Assembly (NCBI RefSeq): GCF_030254645.1
Contig: NZ_CP116346.1
Location: 3,389,001 to 3,453,000, forward strand
Length of the DNA stretch: 64,000 bases
Reading direction: 5' to 3'
From: Paucibacter sediminis
GTDB taxonomy: Bacteria > Pseudomonadota > Gammaproteobacteria > Burkholderiales > Burkholderiaceae_C
A program made the translations under genes and the position numbers. Under the pieces are notes generated by a model. That model did not search any database. It worked only from the letters and a program-made list of their open reading frames with translations, and was not told the DNA's origin. Shown in pieces: positions 9,049 through 18,285 of this stretch (position 1 is its first letter; the number at the start of each line of letters is the position of its first letter).

Positions 9049-10617
9049 CTAGCGGCGCCGGTTGCTGCTGCCGCCCAGCAGGCTGCCGAGCACGCCGCGG
9101 ATGATCTCGCGGCCCACCGCCGAGCCGATCGAGCGCATGGCCGAGCGCGCGGCCGATTCGGCCAGCCCTTCCTTGCGGCCGCCGCGCGGGCCGGTGCTGC
9201 CGAACAGCACGTCCTTCAGTGCGCCACCGAGGCCGCCGCCCTCGTCCGCAGGGGCGGGCGCCGGGGGCTGGCCGTGGTTCACCGCGCGCGTGGCCTCGTC
9301 GGCCAGGCTGCCGCCGGCCGGTGCCGGCGCCGCGGCGGCACCGGCCACGCGGCCGCTCAGCTTCTCGTAGGCCGACTCGCGGTCCACCGTCTTCTCGTAC
9401 ACGCCGGCCACCAGCGAGGCCTGCAGCAGGGCCTGGCGCTGCGCCGGGGTGATGGGGCCGATCTGGCTGCCGGGCGGCAGCACATAGACGCGCTCGGTGA
9501 TGCTGGGCCGGCCCTTCTCGTCCAACAGGCTCACCAGGGCCTCGCCCACCGCCAGCTCGCCGATCGCCGTGGCGATGTCCAGCCCCGGCTTGGCGCGCAT
9601 GGTGTCGGCCGCGGCCTTGACGGCCTTCTGGTCGCGCGGGGTGAAGGCGCGCAGCGCATGCTGCACCCGGTTGCCCAGCTGGCCCAGCACCGCGTCGGGG
9701 ATGTCCAGCGGGTTCTGGGTCACGAAATAGACGCCCACGCCCTTGGAGCGCACCAGGCGCACCACCAGCTCGATGCGTTCCACCAGCGCCGCGGGCGCCT
9801 CCTTGAAGAGCAGGTGGGCCTCGTCGAAGAAGAACACCAGCTTGGGTTTGTCCAGGTCGCCGACCTCGGGCAGGGTCTCGAACAGCTCGGACAGCATCCA
9901 CAGCAGGAAGCTCGCGTACAGGCGCGGCGCGGCCATCAGCTTGTCGGCGGCGAGGATGTTGACGACGCCCTGGCCGCCATCGGTCTGCATGAAGTCGGCG
10001 ATGTTCAGCATCGGTTCGCCGAAGAACTGGTCGCCGCCCTGGGCCTCGATCTGCAGGAGGCCGCGCTGGATCGCGCCCACCGAGGCGGCGCTGACATTGC
10101 CGTACTGGGTGGTGTAGTCGCTCGCATGCTCGCCCACATGCTGCAGCATGGCGCGCAGGTCCTTCAGGTCCAGCAGGGCCAGGCCGTTGTCGTCGGCGAT
10201 CTTGAAGACCATCTGCAGCACGCCCTGCTGGGTCTCGTTGAGCGCCAGCATGCGCGCCAGCAGCAGCGGGCCCATGTCGCAGACGGTGGCGCGCACCGGA
10301 TGGCCCTGCTCGCCGAACACGTCCCACAAGGTGGTGGGGCAGGCCAGCGGGGCGGAGGGCTCGAGGCCGCGCTCCTTGAGGATGGCCAGCAGCTTGTCGC
10401 TGGGCTTGCCGGCCTGCGAGATGCCGGTGAGGTCGCCCTTCACGTCGGCCAGGAATACCGGCACGCCGATGCGGCTGAATTCCTCGGCCAGCTTCTGCAG
10501 GCTGATGGTCTTGCCGGTGCCGGTGGCGCCGGTGATGAGGCCGTGGCGATTGGCGAGCGCGGGCAGCAGCTGGCACTCGATCTGGTCGTGGCGTGCCAGC
10601 AGGATGGGGTCGGCCAT
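9049..10617 (-). CDS. HerA-like ATPase, DUF853 family (YjgR-like)
   Basis: 522 residues. Walker A GATGTGKT at residues 30-37 and a Walker B region [12 protein letters not shown] define a FtsK/HerA-superfamily P-loop ATPase of the DUF853 group; its cellular role is not established. The C-terminal about 100 residues are low-complexity Ala/Gly/Pro and end in a basic patch ([10 protein letters not shown]). The start is supported by the canonical [12 protein letters not shown]-terminus. It is transcribed away from yebC, sharing a 134-base intergenic region. Confidence 0.85.
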   Translation of the reverse strand: MADPILLARHDQIECQLLPALANRHGLITGATGTGKTISLQKLAEEFSRIGVPVFLADVKGDLTGISQAGKPSDKLLAILKERGLEPSAPLACPTTLWDVFGEQGHPVRATVCDMGPLLLARMLALNETQQGVLQMVFKIADDNGLALLDLKDLRAMLQHVGEHASDYTTQYGNVSAASVGAIQRGLLQIEAQGGDQFFGEPMLNIADFMQTDGGQGVVNILAADKLMAAPRLYASFLLWMLSELFETLPEVGDLDKPKLVFFFDEAHLLFKEAPAALVERIELVVRLVRSKGVGVYFVTQNPLDIPDAVLGQLGNRVQHALRAFTPRDQKAVKAAADTMRAKPGLDIATAIGELAVGEALVSLLDEKGRPSITERVYVLPPGSQIGPITPAQRQALLQASLVAGVYEKTVDRESAYEKLSGRVAGAAAAPAPAGGSLADEATRAVNHGQPPAPAPADEGGGLGGALKDVLFGSTGPRGGRKEGLAESAARSAMRSIGSAVGREIIRGVLGSLLGGSSNRRR

Positions 10618-10751
10618 GCGGTGGGTCTCCGGTGCAAAAAGGGCGCGCCCTGGGGCGGCGGCTAAAATCGCAGTCTATCCAACAAGATTGAATGCGGCGG
10701 ACCGTTCGGCGGGCGCCCGCATTCGCCAGCACGCGCAGGAGCATCAAGGCA

Positions 10752-11477
10752 ATGGCAGGGCATTCCAAATGGGCCAATATCCAGCATCGCAAGGGCCGTC
10801 AGGACGAAAAGCGCGGCAAGATCTGGACCCGCATCATCCGTGAGATCACGGTGGCGGCACGGGCCGGTGGCCCCGATCTGAGCGCAAACCCGCGCCTGCG
10901 CCTGGCGATCGAAAAGGCCAAGGCCGCCAATATGCCGGCCGACCGCATCAAGTACAACGTCGACAAGGCCTCGGGCAATCTCGACGGCGTGAGCTACGAG
11001 GAAATCCGCTACGAAGGCTACGGCATCGGCGGCGCGGCCATCATGATCGACACCATGACGGACAACAAGGTCCGCACCGTGGCCGAGGTGCGTCATGCCT
11101 TCAGCAAGTACGGCGGCAATATGGGCACCGACGGCTCGGTGTCCTTCCAGTTCAAGCATTGCGGCCTGTTCCTGTTCGCCCCCGGCACCTCGGAAGACAA
11201 GCTGATGGAAGTGGCGCTGGAAGCCGGCGCCGACGATGTGGTGAGCGGCGAAGACGGCTCGATCGAGGTGCTGAGCTCGCCCGCCGCCTACGAAGGCGTG
11301 AAGGCAGCGCTGGAAGCCGCCGGCCTGGTGCCCGAGCTGTCCGAGGTGACCATGCGCGCCGACAACACCATCGAGTTGACCGGTGAAGACGCCGTCCGCA
11401 TGCAGAAGCTGCTGGACGTGCTGGAAGACCTGGATGACACGCAAGAGGTCTATCACAACGCCAGCCTGGGTGAATGA
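10752..11477 (+). CDS. yebC: YebC/PmpR family DNA-binding/translation protein
   Basis: 241 residues. The N-terminus [18 protein letters not shown] is the family hallmark and fixes the start; a 60-base longer in-frame start at 10692 would add a non-homologous leader. Members act as transcriptional regulators (PmpR) and, in more recent work, as ribosome-associated factors relieving stalling. A TAAAAT hexamer at 10663-10668 is a plausible -10, but I see no convincing -35. It heads the run yebC-purD-acyltransferase-hemF-nadD-rsfS-rlmH. Confidence 0.93.
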   Translation: MAGHSKWANIQHRKGRQDEKRGKIWTRIIREITVAARAGGPDLSANPRLRLAIEKAKAANMPADRIKYNVDKASGNLDGVSYEEIRYEGYGIGGAAIMIDTMTDNKVRTVAEVRHAFSKYGGNMGTDGSVSFQFKHCGLFLFAPGTSEDKLMEVALEAGADDVVSGEDGSIEVLSSPAAYEGVKAALEAAGLVPELSEVTMRADNTIELTGEDAVRMQKLLDVLEDLDDTQEVYHNASLGE

Positions 11478-11487
11478 AAGTCAGCGA

Positions 11488-12768
11488 ATGAAAGTATTGG
11501 TGCTTGGCAACGGCGGCCGTGAACATGCCCTGGCCTGGAAGCTGGCCCAGGGCGAGCGGGTCAGCCAGGTTTTCGTGGCCCCCGGCAATGGCGGCACGGC
11601 GCGCGACGCGCGCCTGAAGAACATCCCCATCACCGACGTGAAGGCGCTGGCGGACTTCGCCCAGGCCGAGAAGATCACGCTCACCGTGGTGGGCCCCGAG
11701 GCCTATCTGGCGGCTGGCGTGGTGGACGAGTTCCGCGCGCGCGGCCTGCGCATCTTCGGCCCCACCAAGGCGGCCGCGCAGCTGGAGTCGTCCAAGGCCT
11801 ATGCCAAGGACTTCATGCAGCGCCACGGCATCCCCACCGCGGCCTACGAGACCTTCAGCGATGCCGCGGCGGCGCATGCCTATGTGGATGCCCAGGGTGC
11901 GCCCATCGTCATCAAGGCCGACGGCCTGGCCGCCGGCAAGGGCGTGGTGGTGGCGATGACGCTGGCCGAGGCGCATGAGGCGATCGACTGGATCCTGGCC
12001 GATAACAAACTCGGCGTGGTGCACAACGAAGGCGGCGCGCGCGTCGTCATCGAGCAGTTCCTGCAGGGCGAGGAAGCCAGCTTCATCGTGCTGTGCGACG
12101 GCAAGAACGTGGTCTCGCTGGCCACCAGCCAGGACCACAAGCGCCTGCTCGACAAGGACGAGGGCCCCAACACCGGCGGCATGGGCGCCTACTCACCCGC
12201 GCCGGTGGTAACGCCCAATGTGCATGCCAAGGCGATGCACGAGATCATCATGCCGACCATCCATGGCATGGCGCGCGATGGCCATCCCTTTACCGGCTTC
12301 CTCTACGCCGGCCTGATGATCGATGCTAGCGGCCAACCGCGCACGGTGGAGTTCAACACCCGCATGGGCGACCCCGAGACCCAGCCCATCATGATGCGGC
12401 TGAAGAGCGATCTGTTCGAGGTGCTGATGCACGCCACCGACGGCACGCTGGACCAGGTCGAGCTGCAGTGGGACCGCCGCGTGGCGCTGGGCGTGGTGAT
12501 GGCCGCGGGCGGCTATCCGCTCAATCCGCGCAAGGGCGATGCCATCACCGGCCTGCCGGCGGATGCCGAGGACGCGATGGTGTTCCATGCCGGCACCATC
12601 GAGCAGGACGGTCAGCTGCTCACCAACGGCGGGCGCGTGCTCTGCGTCACCGCGCTGGGCGAGTCGGTGCGCAACGCCCAGCAGCTGGCCTACGACACCC
12701 TCACCAGCATCCAGTTCGAGGGCAAGCAGTACCGCCAGGACATCGGCTACCGGGCGGTGAAGCGTTGA
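11488..12768 (+). CDS. purD: phosphoribosylamine-glycine ligase (GARS)
   Basis: 426 residues, typical length. It makes glycinamide ribonucleotide from phosphoribosylamine, glycine and ATP in purine synthesis. The N-terminal motif MKVLVLGNGGREHALAW fixes the start 10 bases after the yebC stop. ATP-grasp features follow (IKADGLAAGKGVVVA, EEASFIVLCDG, TGGMGAYSPAP, EFNTRMGDPETQ). Confidence 0.96.
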   Translation: MKVLVLGNGGREHALAWKLAQGERVSQVFVAPGNGGTARDARLKNIPITDVKALADFAQAEKITLTVVGPEAYLAAGVVDEFRARGLRIFGPTKAAAQLESSKAYAKDFMQRHGIPTAAYETFSDAAAAHAYVDAQGAPIVIKADGLAAGKGVVVAMTLAEAHEAIDWILADNKLGVVHNEGGARVVIEQFLQGEEASFIVLCDGKNVVSLATSQDHKRLLDKDEGPNTGGMGAYSPAPVVTPNVHAKAMHEIIMPTIHGMARDGHPFTGFLYAGLMIDASGQPRTVEFNTRMGDPETQPIMMRLKSDLFEVLMHATDGTLDQVELQWDRRVALGVVMAAGGYPLNPRKGDAITGLPADAEDAMVFHAGTIEQDGQLLTNGGRVLCVTALGESVRNAQQLAYDTLTSIQFEGKQYRQDIGYRAVKR

Positions 12769-12782
12769 GCCCTCGAGAGCCC

Positions 12783-13403
12783 ATGAAGCTGCCTCCGCGT
12801 GTCCTGACCGGTGCCATGCCGGTGCAGGCGCGCGGCAGCAAGCTGGCGCGCGGCCTGCTGAAGCTGGCCGGCTGGGAGCTCGCCTTTGACGGCCTGCCGG
12901 GCAAGCAGGGCGTCATCATGGCCTACCCGCACACCTCCAACTGGGACTTCGTGCTGGGCCTGCTGGCCAAATGGGCCTTCGGCTTGAACGTCAAGTTCTG
13001 GGGCAAGGACAGCCTGTTCCGCGTGCCCCTGTTCGGCGCCTGGGTGCGCTGGCTGGGCGGCGTGCCGGTGAACCGCAGCAGCGCCTCCGGCCTGGTGGCC
13101 GACACGGTGGCGCGCGTCCGCGCGGCCCAGGCGGCCGACGAGGAGTTCTGGCTGGCGCTGGCGCCCGAGGGCACGCGCGCCTATGTGGATGGTTGGCGTT
13201 CCGGCGCCTACCATGTGGCGGTGCAGGCCGGCGTGCCGGTGGGCCTGGCCTATTTCGATTTCGGCCGCAAGCGCGTGGGCCTGACCTGCTTCGTGCAACT
13301 CAGCGGCGACCCGGCGCAAGACCTGGCCCTGTTTGCCGATTACCTGGCCAGCTGCCGCGGCAAGCGGCCCGAACTGGCCAGCCCGGTGAGGCTCAAGACA
13401 TGA
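12783..13403 (+). CDS. PlsC-like lysophospholipid acyltransferase family protein
   Basis: 206 residues. Acyltransferase motif I appears as HTSNWD (HX4D) and motif III as PEGTR, the core of the 1-acyl-glycerol-3-phosphate acyltransferase superfamily. It is shorter than PlsC, has no obvious long membrane helix, and resembles the small family members often found beside hemF in Burkholderiales. The substrate is unknown. It starts 14 bases after purD and its stop overlaps the hemF start (ATGA). A CAAGACCTG copy lies at 13317-13325 (Gln-Asp-Leu). Confidence 0.78.
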   Translation: MKLPPRVLTGAMPVQARGSKLARGLLKLAGWELAFDGLPGKQGVIMAYPHTSNWDFVLGLLAKWAFGLNVKFWGKDSLFRVPLFGAWVRWLGGVPVNRSSASGLVADTVARVRAAQAADEEFWLALAPEGTRAYVDGWRSGAYHVAVQAGVPVGLAYFDFGRKRVGLTCFVQLSGDPAQDLALFADYLASCRGKRPELASPVRLKT

Positions 13404-14335
13404 ACACAGAACTCGTGCGCGACTACCTGCTGGGTCTGCAGCAGCGCATCATCAGCGGGCTGGAGCGCCTGGATGGCCAACCCTTCATCACCGACGGCTG
13501 GCAGCGCGAGCCGGGCGGCCGCCTGGAGGGCGATGGCCTGACGCGCCTGATCGAGATGGGCGGCCTGTTCGAGCGCGGCGGCTGCAATTTCTCGCACGTC
13601 AAGGGTCGGGTCTTGCCCCCCTCGGCCACCCAGCACCGGCCCGAGCTGGCCGGCGCGCCCTTCGAGGCGATGGGCGTCTCGCTGGTGCTGCATCCGCACA
13701 ACCCCTTCGTGCCGACCGTGCACATGAACGTGCGCATGTTCGCGGCCCTGCCGGCCGATCGCGAGCCGGTGGTGTGGTTTGGCGGCGGCATGGACCTCAC
13801 GCCCTACTACGGCTTCGAGCGCGATGCGCAGCATTTCCACCGCACCTGCCGCAGCGCGCTGGAGCCGCATGGCCCCGAGCTCTACCCGCGCTTCAAGAGC
13901 TGGTGCGACGAGTACTTCTTCCTGAAGCACCGCAACGAGCCGCGCGGCATCGGCGGGGTGTTCTTCGACGACTATGCAGAGGGCGGCTTCGACGCGGCCT
14001 TCGGCATGATGCAGTCGGTGGGCGATGCCTTCCTGCCGGCCTATGCCCCCATCGTCGAGCGCCGCCAGGGCCTGGCCTATGGCGAGCGCGAGCGCGACTT
14101 CCAGGCCTACCGGCGCGGGCGCTATGTCGAATTCAATCTGGTGTTCGACCGCGGCACGCTGTTCGGCCTGCAGTCGGGCGGGCGCACCGAGTCCATCCTG
14201 ATGTCGATGCCGCCGTTGGTGAAGTGGCGCTATGACTGGAAGCCCGAGGAGGGCACACCCGAAGCCAGGCTGTACAGCGATTTTCTGCGCCCGCGCGACT
14301 GGGCCGACGAGACGGCCACCCATCTATGGCTTTGA
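13400..14335 (+). CDS. hemF: oxygen-dependent coproporphyrinogen III oxidase
   Basis: 311 residues, matching the family. It converts coproporphyrinogen III to protoporphyrinogen IX using O2, so haem is made aerobically. Conserved blocks include [52 protein letters not shown] and [19 protein letters not shown]. It overlaps the upstream gene by 4 bases and nadD by 10. A one-mismatch copy of the dispersed word (CGGGTCTTG) sits at 13607-13615. Confidence 0.97.
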   Translation: MNTELVRDYLLGLQQRIISGLERLDGQPFITDGWQREPGGRLEGDGLTRLIEMGGLFERGGCNFSHVKGRVLPPSATQHRPELAGAPFEAMGVSLVLHPHNPFVPTVHMNVRMFAALPADREPVVWFGGGMDLTPYYGFERDAQHFHRTCRSALEPHGPELYPRFKSWCDEYFFLKHRNEPRGIGGVFFDDYAEGGFDAAFGMMQSVGDAFLPAYAPIVERRQGLAYGERERDFQAYRRGRYVEFNLVFDRGTLFGLQSGGRTESILMSMPPLVKWRYDWKPEEGTPEARLYSDFLRPRDWADETATHLWL

Positions 14336-14931
14336 GCGCCCGGCGCATCGGGCTGTTCGGCGGCAGCTTCGATCCCGTTCATCTGGCGCATCTGGCCCTG
14401 GCGCGCAGCGCGCTGCGGCAACTGGGCCTGGACGGGTTGCGCTGGGTGCCGGCGGGGCGGCCCTGGCAGAAGGCGCAGCGGCAGCTGAGCGCGGCCGAGC
14501 ATCGCGCCGCCATGGTGGCGCTGCTCCTGGAGGGCGAGCCGCGTTTCGAGCTGGACCGCAGCGAGCTCGATCGCGACGGCCCCAGCTACACGATAGACAC
14601 GGTGCGGGCCTGGTTGGCGAGCGAGCCGGGCATCACGCCGGTGCTGATCCTCGGCCAGGACCAGTATGCGAGATTGCCCACCTGGCACCAATGGCGCGAG
14701 CTGCTGGGCCTGGTGGAGTTGGCGGTGGCGGCGAGGGCGGGTCAAGAAATCCGTGCCGCGGCCGAAGTCGAGTTGGTGGCCCACCGCATGCAGCGGCTGG
14801 ACATGCCGGCCATGGATATTTCATCCACCCTCGTGCGCGAGCAAGTCTTGCGTGGCGGGGATATCAAGCCCATGGTGGGCGAGAGGGTTGCGGGGTATAT
14901 TGCCCAGCACCATCTTTACAGCGAGTACTGA
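14326..14931 (+). CDS. nadD: nicotinate-nucleotide adenylyltransferase
   Basis: 201 residues. It adenylates nicotinate mononucleotide in NAD synthesis. [15 protein letters not shown] is the nucleotidyltransferase HxGH-type signature and [11 protein letters not shown] the ISSTxxR motif. The start lies 10 bases inside hemF. Its stop (TGA 14929-14931) abuts the rsfS ATG at 14932 with no gap, a tight coupling typical of nadD-rsfS. Confidence 0.95.
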   Translation: MALSARRIGLFGGSFDPVHLAHLALARSALRQLGLDGLRWVPAGRPWQKAQRQLSAAEHRAAMVALLLEGEPRFELDRSELDRDGPSYTIDTVRAWLASEPGITPVLILGQDQYARLPTWHQWRELLGLVELAVAARAGQEIRAAAEVELVAHRMQRLDMPAMDISSTLVREQVLRGGDIKPMVGERVAGYIAQHHLYSEY

Positions 14932-15675
14932 ATGGACATTCGTAAACTGCAACGTGCCATCGTCGATGGTCTGGAAGACGTCAAGGCCCAGAACATCGTG
15001 GTGTTCAACACCGAGCATATGTCGCCGCTGTTCGAGCGCGTCATCATCGCCTCGGGCACCAGCAACCGGCAGACCAAGGCGCTGGCTTCCAGCGTGCGGG
15101 AGACGGTCAAGGGCCGTGGCCTGCAGGTGATGCGCACGGAAGGCGAAGACAACGGCGAATGGATCATCGTGGACTGCGGCGCTGCCGTCGTGCATGTGAT
15201 GCAGCCGGCCATCCGCGAGTACTACCACCTGGAAGAGATCTGGGGCGAGAAGCCCGTCAAGCTCAAGTTGGGCAGCAGCGAGACCAAGCTGGTGAAGGCG
15301 TCTGAGGACGAGGCCGCGCCGGCGAAGAAGGCCGCGGCCAAGAAGCCCGCGGCGAAGAAGGCGGCTGCGGTCAAGGCGCCTGCCAAGACTGCTAGCAAGA
15401 CCGCTACCAAGGCGCCGGCCAAGCCCGCCGCCAAGGCAGCGGCCAAAACGCCTGCCAAGGCGCCGACCAAAGCGCCGGCCAAGAAGGTCGCCGCCAAGAA
15501 GGCCGTCAGCCGCACCGTGGGCGTGAAGGCCGTCACGGCGCCTGCCACCAAGACCATCAAGGTCGGCGTGAACGGCAAGAAGCCGGCCGCCAAGAAGGCC
15601 GCACCCAAGGTGAGCAGCGCCCGCCCTGCTGCCAAAGCAGCGCCCAAGCGACCCGCCGGCCGCAGCAAGGCCTAA
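14932..15675 (+). CDS. rsfS: ribosomal silencing factor RsfS with long Ala/Lys-rich C-terminal tail
   Basis: 247 residues, about twice the usual length. Residues 1-115 are a normal RsfS/DUF143 domain (DIRKLQRAIVDGLEDVKAQ, ASGTSNRQTKALA, WIIVDCGAAVVHVM, REYYHLEEIW), which binds uL14 and blocks subunit joining under starvation. From about residue 130 to the end is a low-complexity KAAAKKPAAKK-type tail resembling histone H1/AlgP/HctB-like nucleic-acid-binding tails. The frame is continuous and the stop is followed 6 bases later by rlmH, so the tail is not a frameshift artefact. Confidence 0.93.
   Translation: MDIRKLQRAIVDGLEDVKAQNIVVFNTEHMSPLFERVIIASGTSNRQTKALASSVRETVKGRGLQVMRTEGEDNGEWIIVDCGAAVVHVMQPAIREYYHLEEIWGEKPVKLKLGSSETKLVKASEDEAAPAKKAAAKKPAAKKAAAVKAPAKTASKTATKAPAKPAAKAAAKTPAKAPTKAPAKKVAAKKAVSRTVGVKAVTAPATKTIKVGVNGKKPAAKKAAPKVSSARPAAKAAPKRPAGRSKA
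15322..15672 (+). repeat. degenerate AAK/PAK codon repeats encoding the RsfS tail
   Basis: About 117 codons dominated by GCC/GCG (Ala), AAG (Lys) and CCC/CCG (Pro), in imperfect 3-6 residue units such as AKKPAAKKAAAVKAPAKTA. The units are degenerate and not evenly spaced, so this is a protein low-complexity repeat and not a tandem DNA satellite. The encoded segment is strongly basic and probably disordered. Confidence 0.85.
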
Positions 15676-15681
15676 GCAGGC

Positions 15682-16149
15682 ATGCGCCTGTTGCTGGTGG
15701 CCGTGGGCCAGCGTCAGCCCGCCTGGGCGGACGCGGCCTACGAGGATTTCGCCAAGCGCTTCCCGCCCGAGATGCGGCTGGAGCTCAAGGCCGTGAAGGC
15801 CGAGCCGCGCGGCGGCAAGAGCGCCGAGCAGCTGATGGCGGCCGAGGCGCAGCGCCTCGAGGCGGCTCTGCCCAAGAGCGTGCGCCGCATCGTGCTGGAC
15901 GAGCGCGGCGAGCGCCAGACCACCAAGCAACTGGCCGAACGCCTGGAGCGCTGGAAGGGCGATGGCCGAGATGTGGCCATCTTCATCGGCGGCCCCGATG
16001 GCCTGCACCCGGACCTCAAGGACAAGGCCGACGAGATGCTGCGCCTTTCCGACCTCACCCTGCCGCATGCCTTTGTGCGCGTGCTGCTGGCCGAGGCGCT
16101 GTACCGCGCCTGGTCGGTGATGGAAGGTCATCCCTACCATCGCGAATAG
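15682..16149 (+). CDS. rlmH: 23S rRNA (pseudouridine1915-N3)-methyltransferase
   Basis: 155 residues, exactly family length. A SPOUT methyltransferase acting on the assembled 70S ribosome. [13 protein letters not shown] is the SAM-binding knot loop, and the C-terminus [14 protein letters not shown] is diagnostic. It begins 6 bases after rsfS. The nadD-rsfS-rlmH order is conserved across Burkholderiales. Confidence 0.97.
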   Translation: MRLLLVAVGQRQPAWADAAYEDFAKRFPPEMRLELKAVKAEPRGGKSAEQLMAAEAQRLEAALPKSVRRIVLDERGERQTTKQLAERLERWKGDGRDVAIFIGGPDGLHPDLKDKADEMLRLSDLTLPHAFVRVLLAEALYRAWSVMEGHPYHRE

Positions 16150-16189
16150 CGCGCCGGAGCGGGCCCTGGCCTGGGTTAGCATCGGCCGC

Positions 16190-16789
16190 ATGGCCTTGAT
16201 CTATCTCGCTTCCCAGAGCCCGCGCCGGCGTCAGCTGCTTGAGCAGCTGGGCATTGCCCACGAGACCCTGCTGCCGGGGCCCGACGAGGATGCCGAGGCG
16301 CTGGAAACGCAGGAGCCCGGCGAGCTGCCCGACGCCTATGTGCGGCGCGTCACCCACAACAAGCTGAAGGCTGCGCAGGCGCGCCTGGCGCGGCGCGGGC
16401 TGCGCGCCTTGCCGGTGCTGTGCTCCGACACCACCGTGGCCCTGGGCACGGCCATCCTGGGCAAGCCGGTGGATGCCGACGATGCCCTGCAGATCCTGCG
16501 CCGGCTGTCGGGTCACACGCACCGCGTGCTCACCGCGGTGAGCCTGAGCTGGGCGGGCCGCGAGGCGCAGTTGGTGAGCGTCTCGCATGTGCGCTTCGCC
16601 GCCATCCCCGAGGCCGCGCTGCGCGCCTATGTGGCCAGCGGCGAGCCGATGGGCAAGGCCGGGGCCTATGCGATCCAGAGCCAGATCGCCGGCTGGATCG
16701 AGCATATGGAGGGCAGTTACTCGGGCATCATGGGCCTGCCTCTTTACGAGACCGCGCAGCTGTTGCGCCAAGCCGGCATTGATTGCTAG
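16190..16789 (+). CDS. Maf-family nucleotide pyrophosphatase (YhdE-like)
   Basis: 199 residues. The N-terminus [19 protein letters not shown] and the conserved CSDTTVALG...ILGKPVD segment define Maf proteins, which hydrolyse dTTP/UTP and modified nucleotides to monophosphates (house-cleaning). GKAGAYAIQ...[14 protein letters not shown] completes the family pattern. It is transcribed with rng, 11 bases downstream. Confidence 0.93.
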   Translation: MALIYLASQSPRRRQLLEQLGIAHETLLPGPDEDAEALETQEPGELPDAYVRRVTHNKLKAAQARLARRGLRALPVLCSDTTVALGTAILGKPVDADDALQILRRLSGHTHRVLTAVSLSWAGREAQLVSVSHVRFAAIPEAALRAYVASGEPMGKAGAYAIQSQIAGWIEHMEGSYSGIMGLPLYETAQLLRQAGIDC

Positions 16790-16800
16790 ACAGAGAGCCC

Positions 16801-18285
16801 ATGGAAGACATTCTGATCAACTGGTCTCCGCAGGAGACGCGCGTGGCGGTGGTGGAGAACGGCGCGGTGCAGGAGCTGCATTGCGAACGCACGCTGGAGC
16901 GCGGCCTGGTGGGCAATATCTACTCGGGCCGGGTGGCGCGCGTGCTGCCGGGCATGCAATCGGCCTTCATCGACATCGGGCTGGAGCGTGCCGCCTTTCT
17001 GCATGTGGCCGATCTGCATGTGAACGGCGCCACGCCGCGCTCGCACCATGGCGACGCGCCCACGCCGCCTACGCCGATCGAGCGCCTGGTGTTCGAGGGT
17101 CAGGCCTTGACCGTGCAGGTCATCAAGGACCCGATCGGTACCAAGGGCGCGCGCCTGTCCACGCAGATCTCCATCGCTGGCCGCATGCTGGTGCATCTGC
17201 CGCAGGACGAGCACATCGGCATCTCGCAGAAGATCGGTTCGCCCGAGCTGCGCGAGCAGTTGCGCCAGCGCATGCAAACGCTGGTGGGCAAGCCGGAGGA
17301 GGGCGGTGGTGGCGGCTTCATCCTGCGCACGAACGCCGAAGACGCCTCGGATGAGGAGCTGGGCGCCGACATTGCCTACCTGAAGAAGACCTGGGCCACC
17401 ATCAAGGAGCGCAGCTTCCGCTCGCCGCCCGGCACCCTGCTGCATCAAGACCTGAGCCTGGTGGAGCGCGTGCTGCGCGATCTGGTGAGCGAGCGCACCG
17501 GCTCGATCCGCATCGATTCCAAGATGCAGTTCGACGTGCTGCGTGGCTTTGGCGAGACCTATATGCCCGCGGCCACCGCCAAGCTGGAGCATTACCGCGG
17601 CGAGCGGCCGATCTTCGATCTGCACAACATCGACGCCGAGATCGACCGCGCGCTGGCGCGCCGAGTGGACCTGAAGTCGGGCGGCTACCTGATCATCGAC
17701 CAGACCGAGGCCATGACCACGGTGGACGTCAACACCGGCGGCTTCGTCGGGGCGCGCAACTTCGACGACACCATTTTCAAGACCAATCTGGAGGCGGCCG
17801 GCGCGATTGCGCGCCAGCTGCGCCTGCGCAATCTGGGCGGCATCATCATCGTCGACTTCATCGACATGACGCGCGACGAGCATCGCAGCGCGGTGCTCTC
17901 GGAGTTCCGCAAACAGCTCGCCAAGGACCGCACCAAGGTCACGGTGGGCGGCTTCACCCAGCTCGGCCTGGTGGAGATGACCCGCAAGCGCACGCGCGAA
18001 TCGCTCGCCCGCATGCTGTGCGAACCCTGCCCCACCTGCGAGGGCCGCGGCCAGATCAAGACCGCGCGCAGCGTCTGCTACGACATCATGCGCGAGATCC
18101 TGCGCGAGGCGCGCCAGTTCTCGCCCAAGGAGTTCCGCGTCGTCGCCGCCGCCAATGTGGTGGAGATGCTGCTCGACGAAGAGAGCCAGCATCTGGCCGG
18201 GCTCTCAGACTTCATCGGCAAGCCGATCTCGCTGACCGCCGAGCCGGCCAACCAGACCGAGCATTACGACATCGTGCTGCTCTAG
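16801..18285 (+). CDS. rng: ribonuclease G
   Basis: 494 residues, RNase G length without the RNase E scaffold. The N-terminus EDILINWSPQETRVAV fixes the start. An S1-like domain follows (GNIYSGRVARVLPGMQSAFIDIG), then the catalytic DNase I-like region (IIDQTEAMTTVDVNTGGFVG) and the zinc-link CEPCPTCEGRG. It is an endonuclease for 5' maturation of 16S rRNA and mRNA decay. Its TAG lies in a CTAG tetranucleotide shared with the convergent rhodanese gene. A CAAGACCTG copy is at 17446-17454. Confidence 0.95.
   Translation: MEDILINWSPQETRVAVVENGAVQELHCERTLERGLVGNIYSGRVARVLPGMQSAFIDIGLERAAFLHVADLHVNGATPRSHHGDAPTPPTPIERLVFEGQALTVQVIKDPIGTKGARLSTQISIAGRMLVHLPQDEHIGISQKIGSPELREQLRQRMQTLVGKPEEGGGGGFILRTNAEDASDEELGADIAYLKKTWATIKERSFRSPPGTLLHQDLSLVERVLRDLVSERTGSIRIDSKMQFDVLRGFGETYMPAATAKLEHYRGERPIFDLHNIDAEIDRALARRVDLKSGGYLIIDQTEAMTTVDVNTGGFVGARNFDDTIFKTNLEAAGAIARQLRLRNLGGIIIVDFIDMTRDEHRSAVLSEFRKQLAKDRTKVTVGGFTQLGLVEMTRKRTRESLARMLCEPCPTCEGRGQIKTARSVCYDIMREILREARQFSPKEFRVVAAANVVEMLLDEESQHLAGLSDFIGKPISLTAEPANQTEHYDIVLL

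Noticed and set aside
15300-15670. Repetitive DNA that could suggest a CRISPR-like or satellite array
   Set aside because: The repeats are irregular codon-level Ala/Lys/Pro units within one frame, without constant repeat and spacer lengths.
16786-18192. 468-codon open frame antisense to rng
   Set aside because: Shadow frame with low-complexity composition; RNase G motifs are intact on the plus strand.
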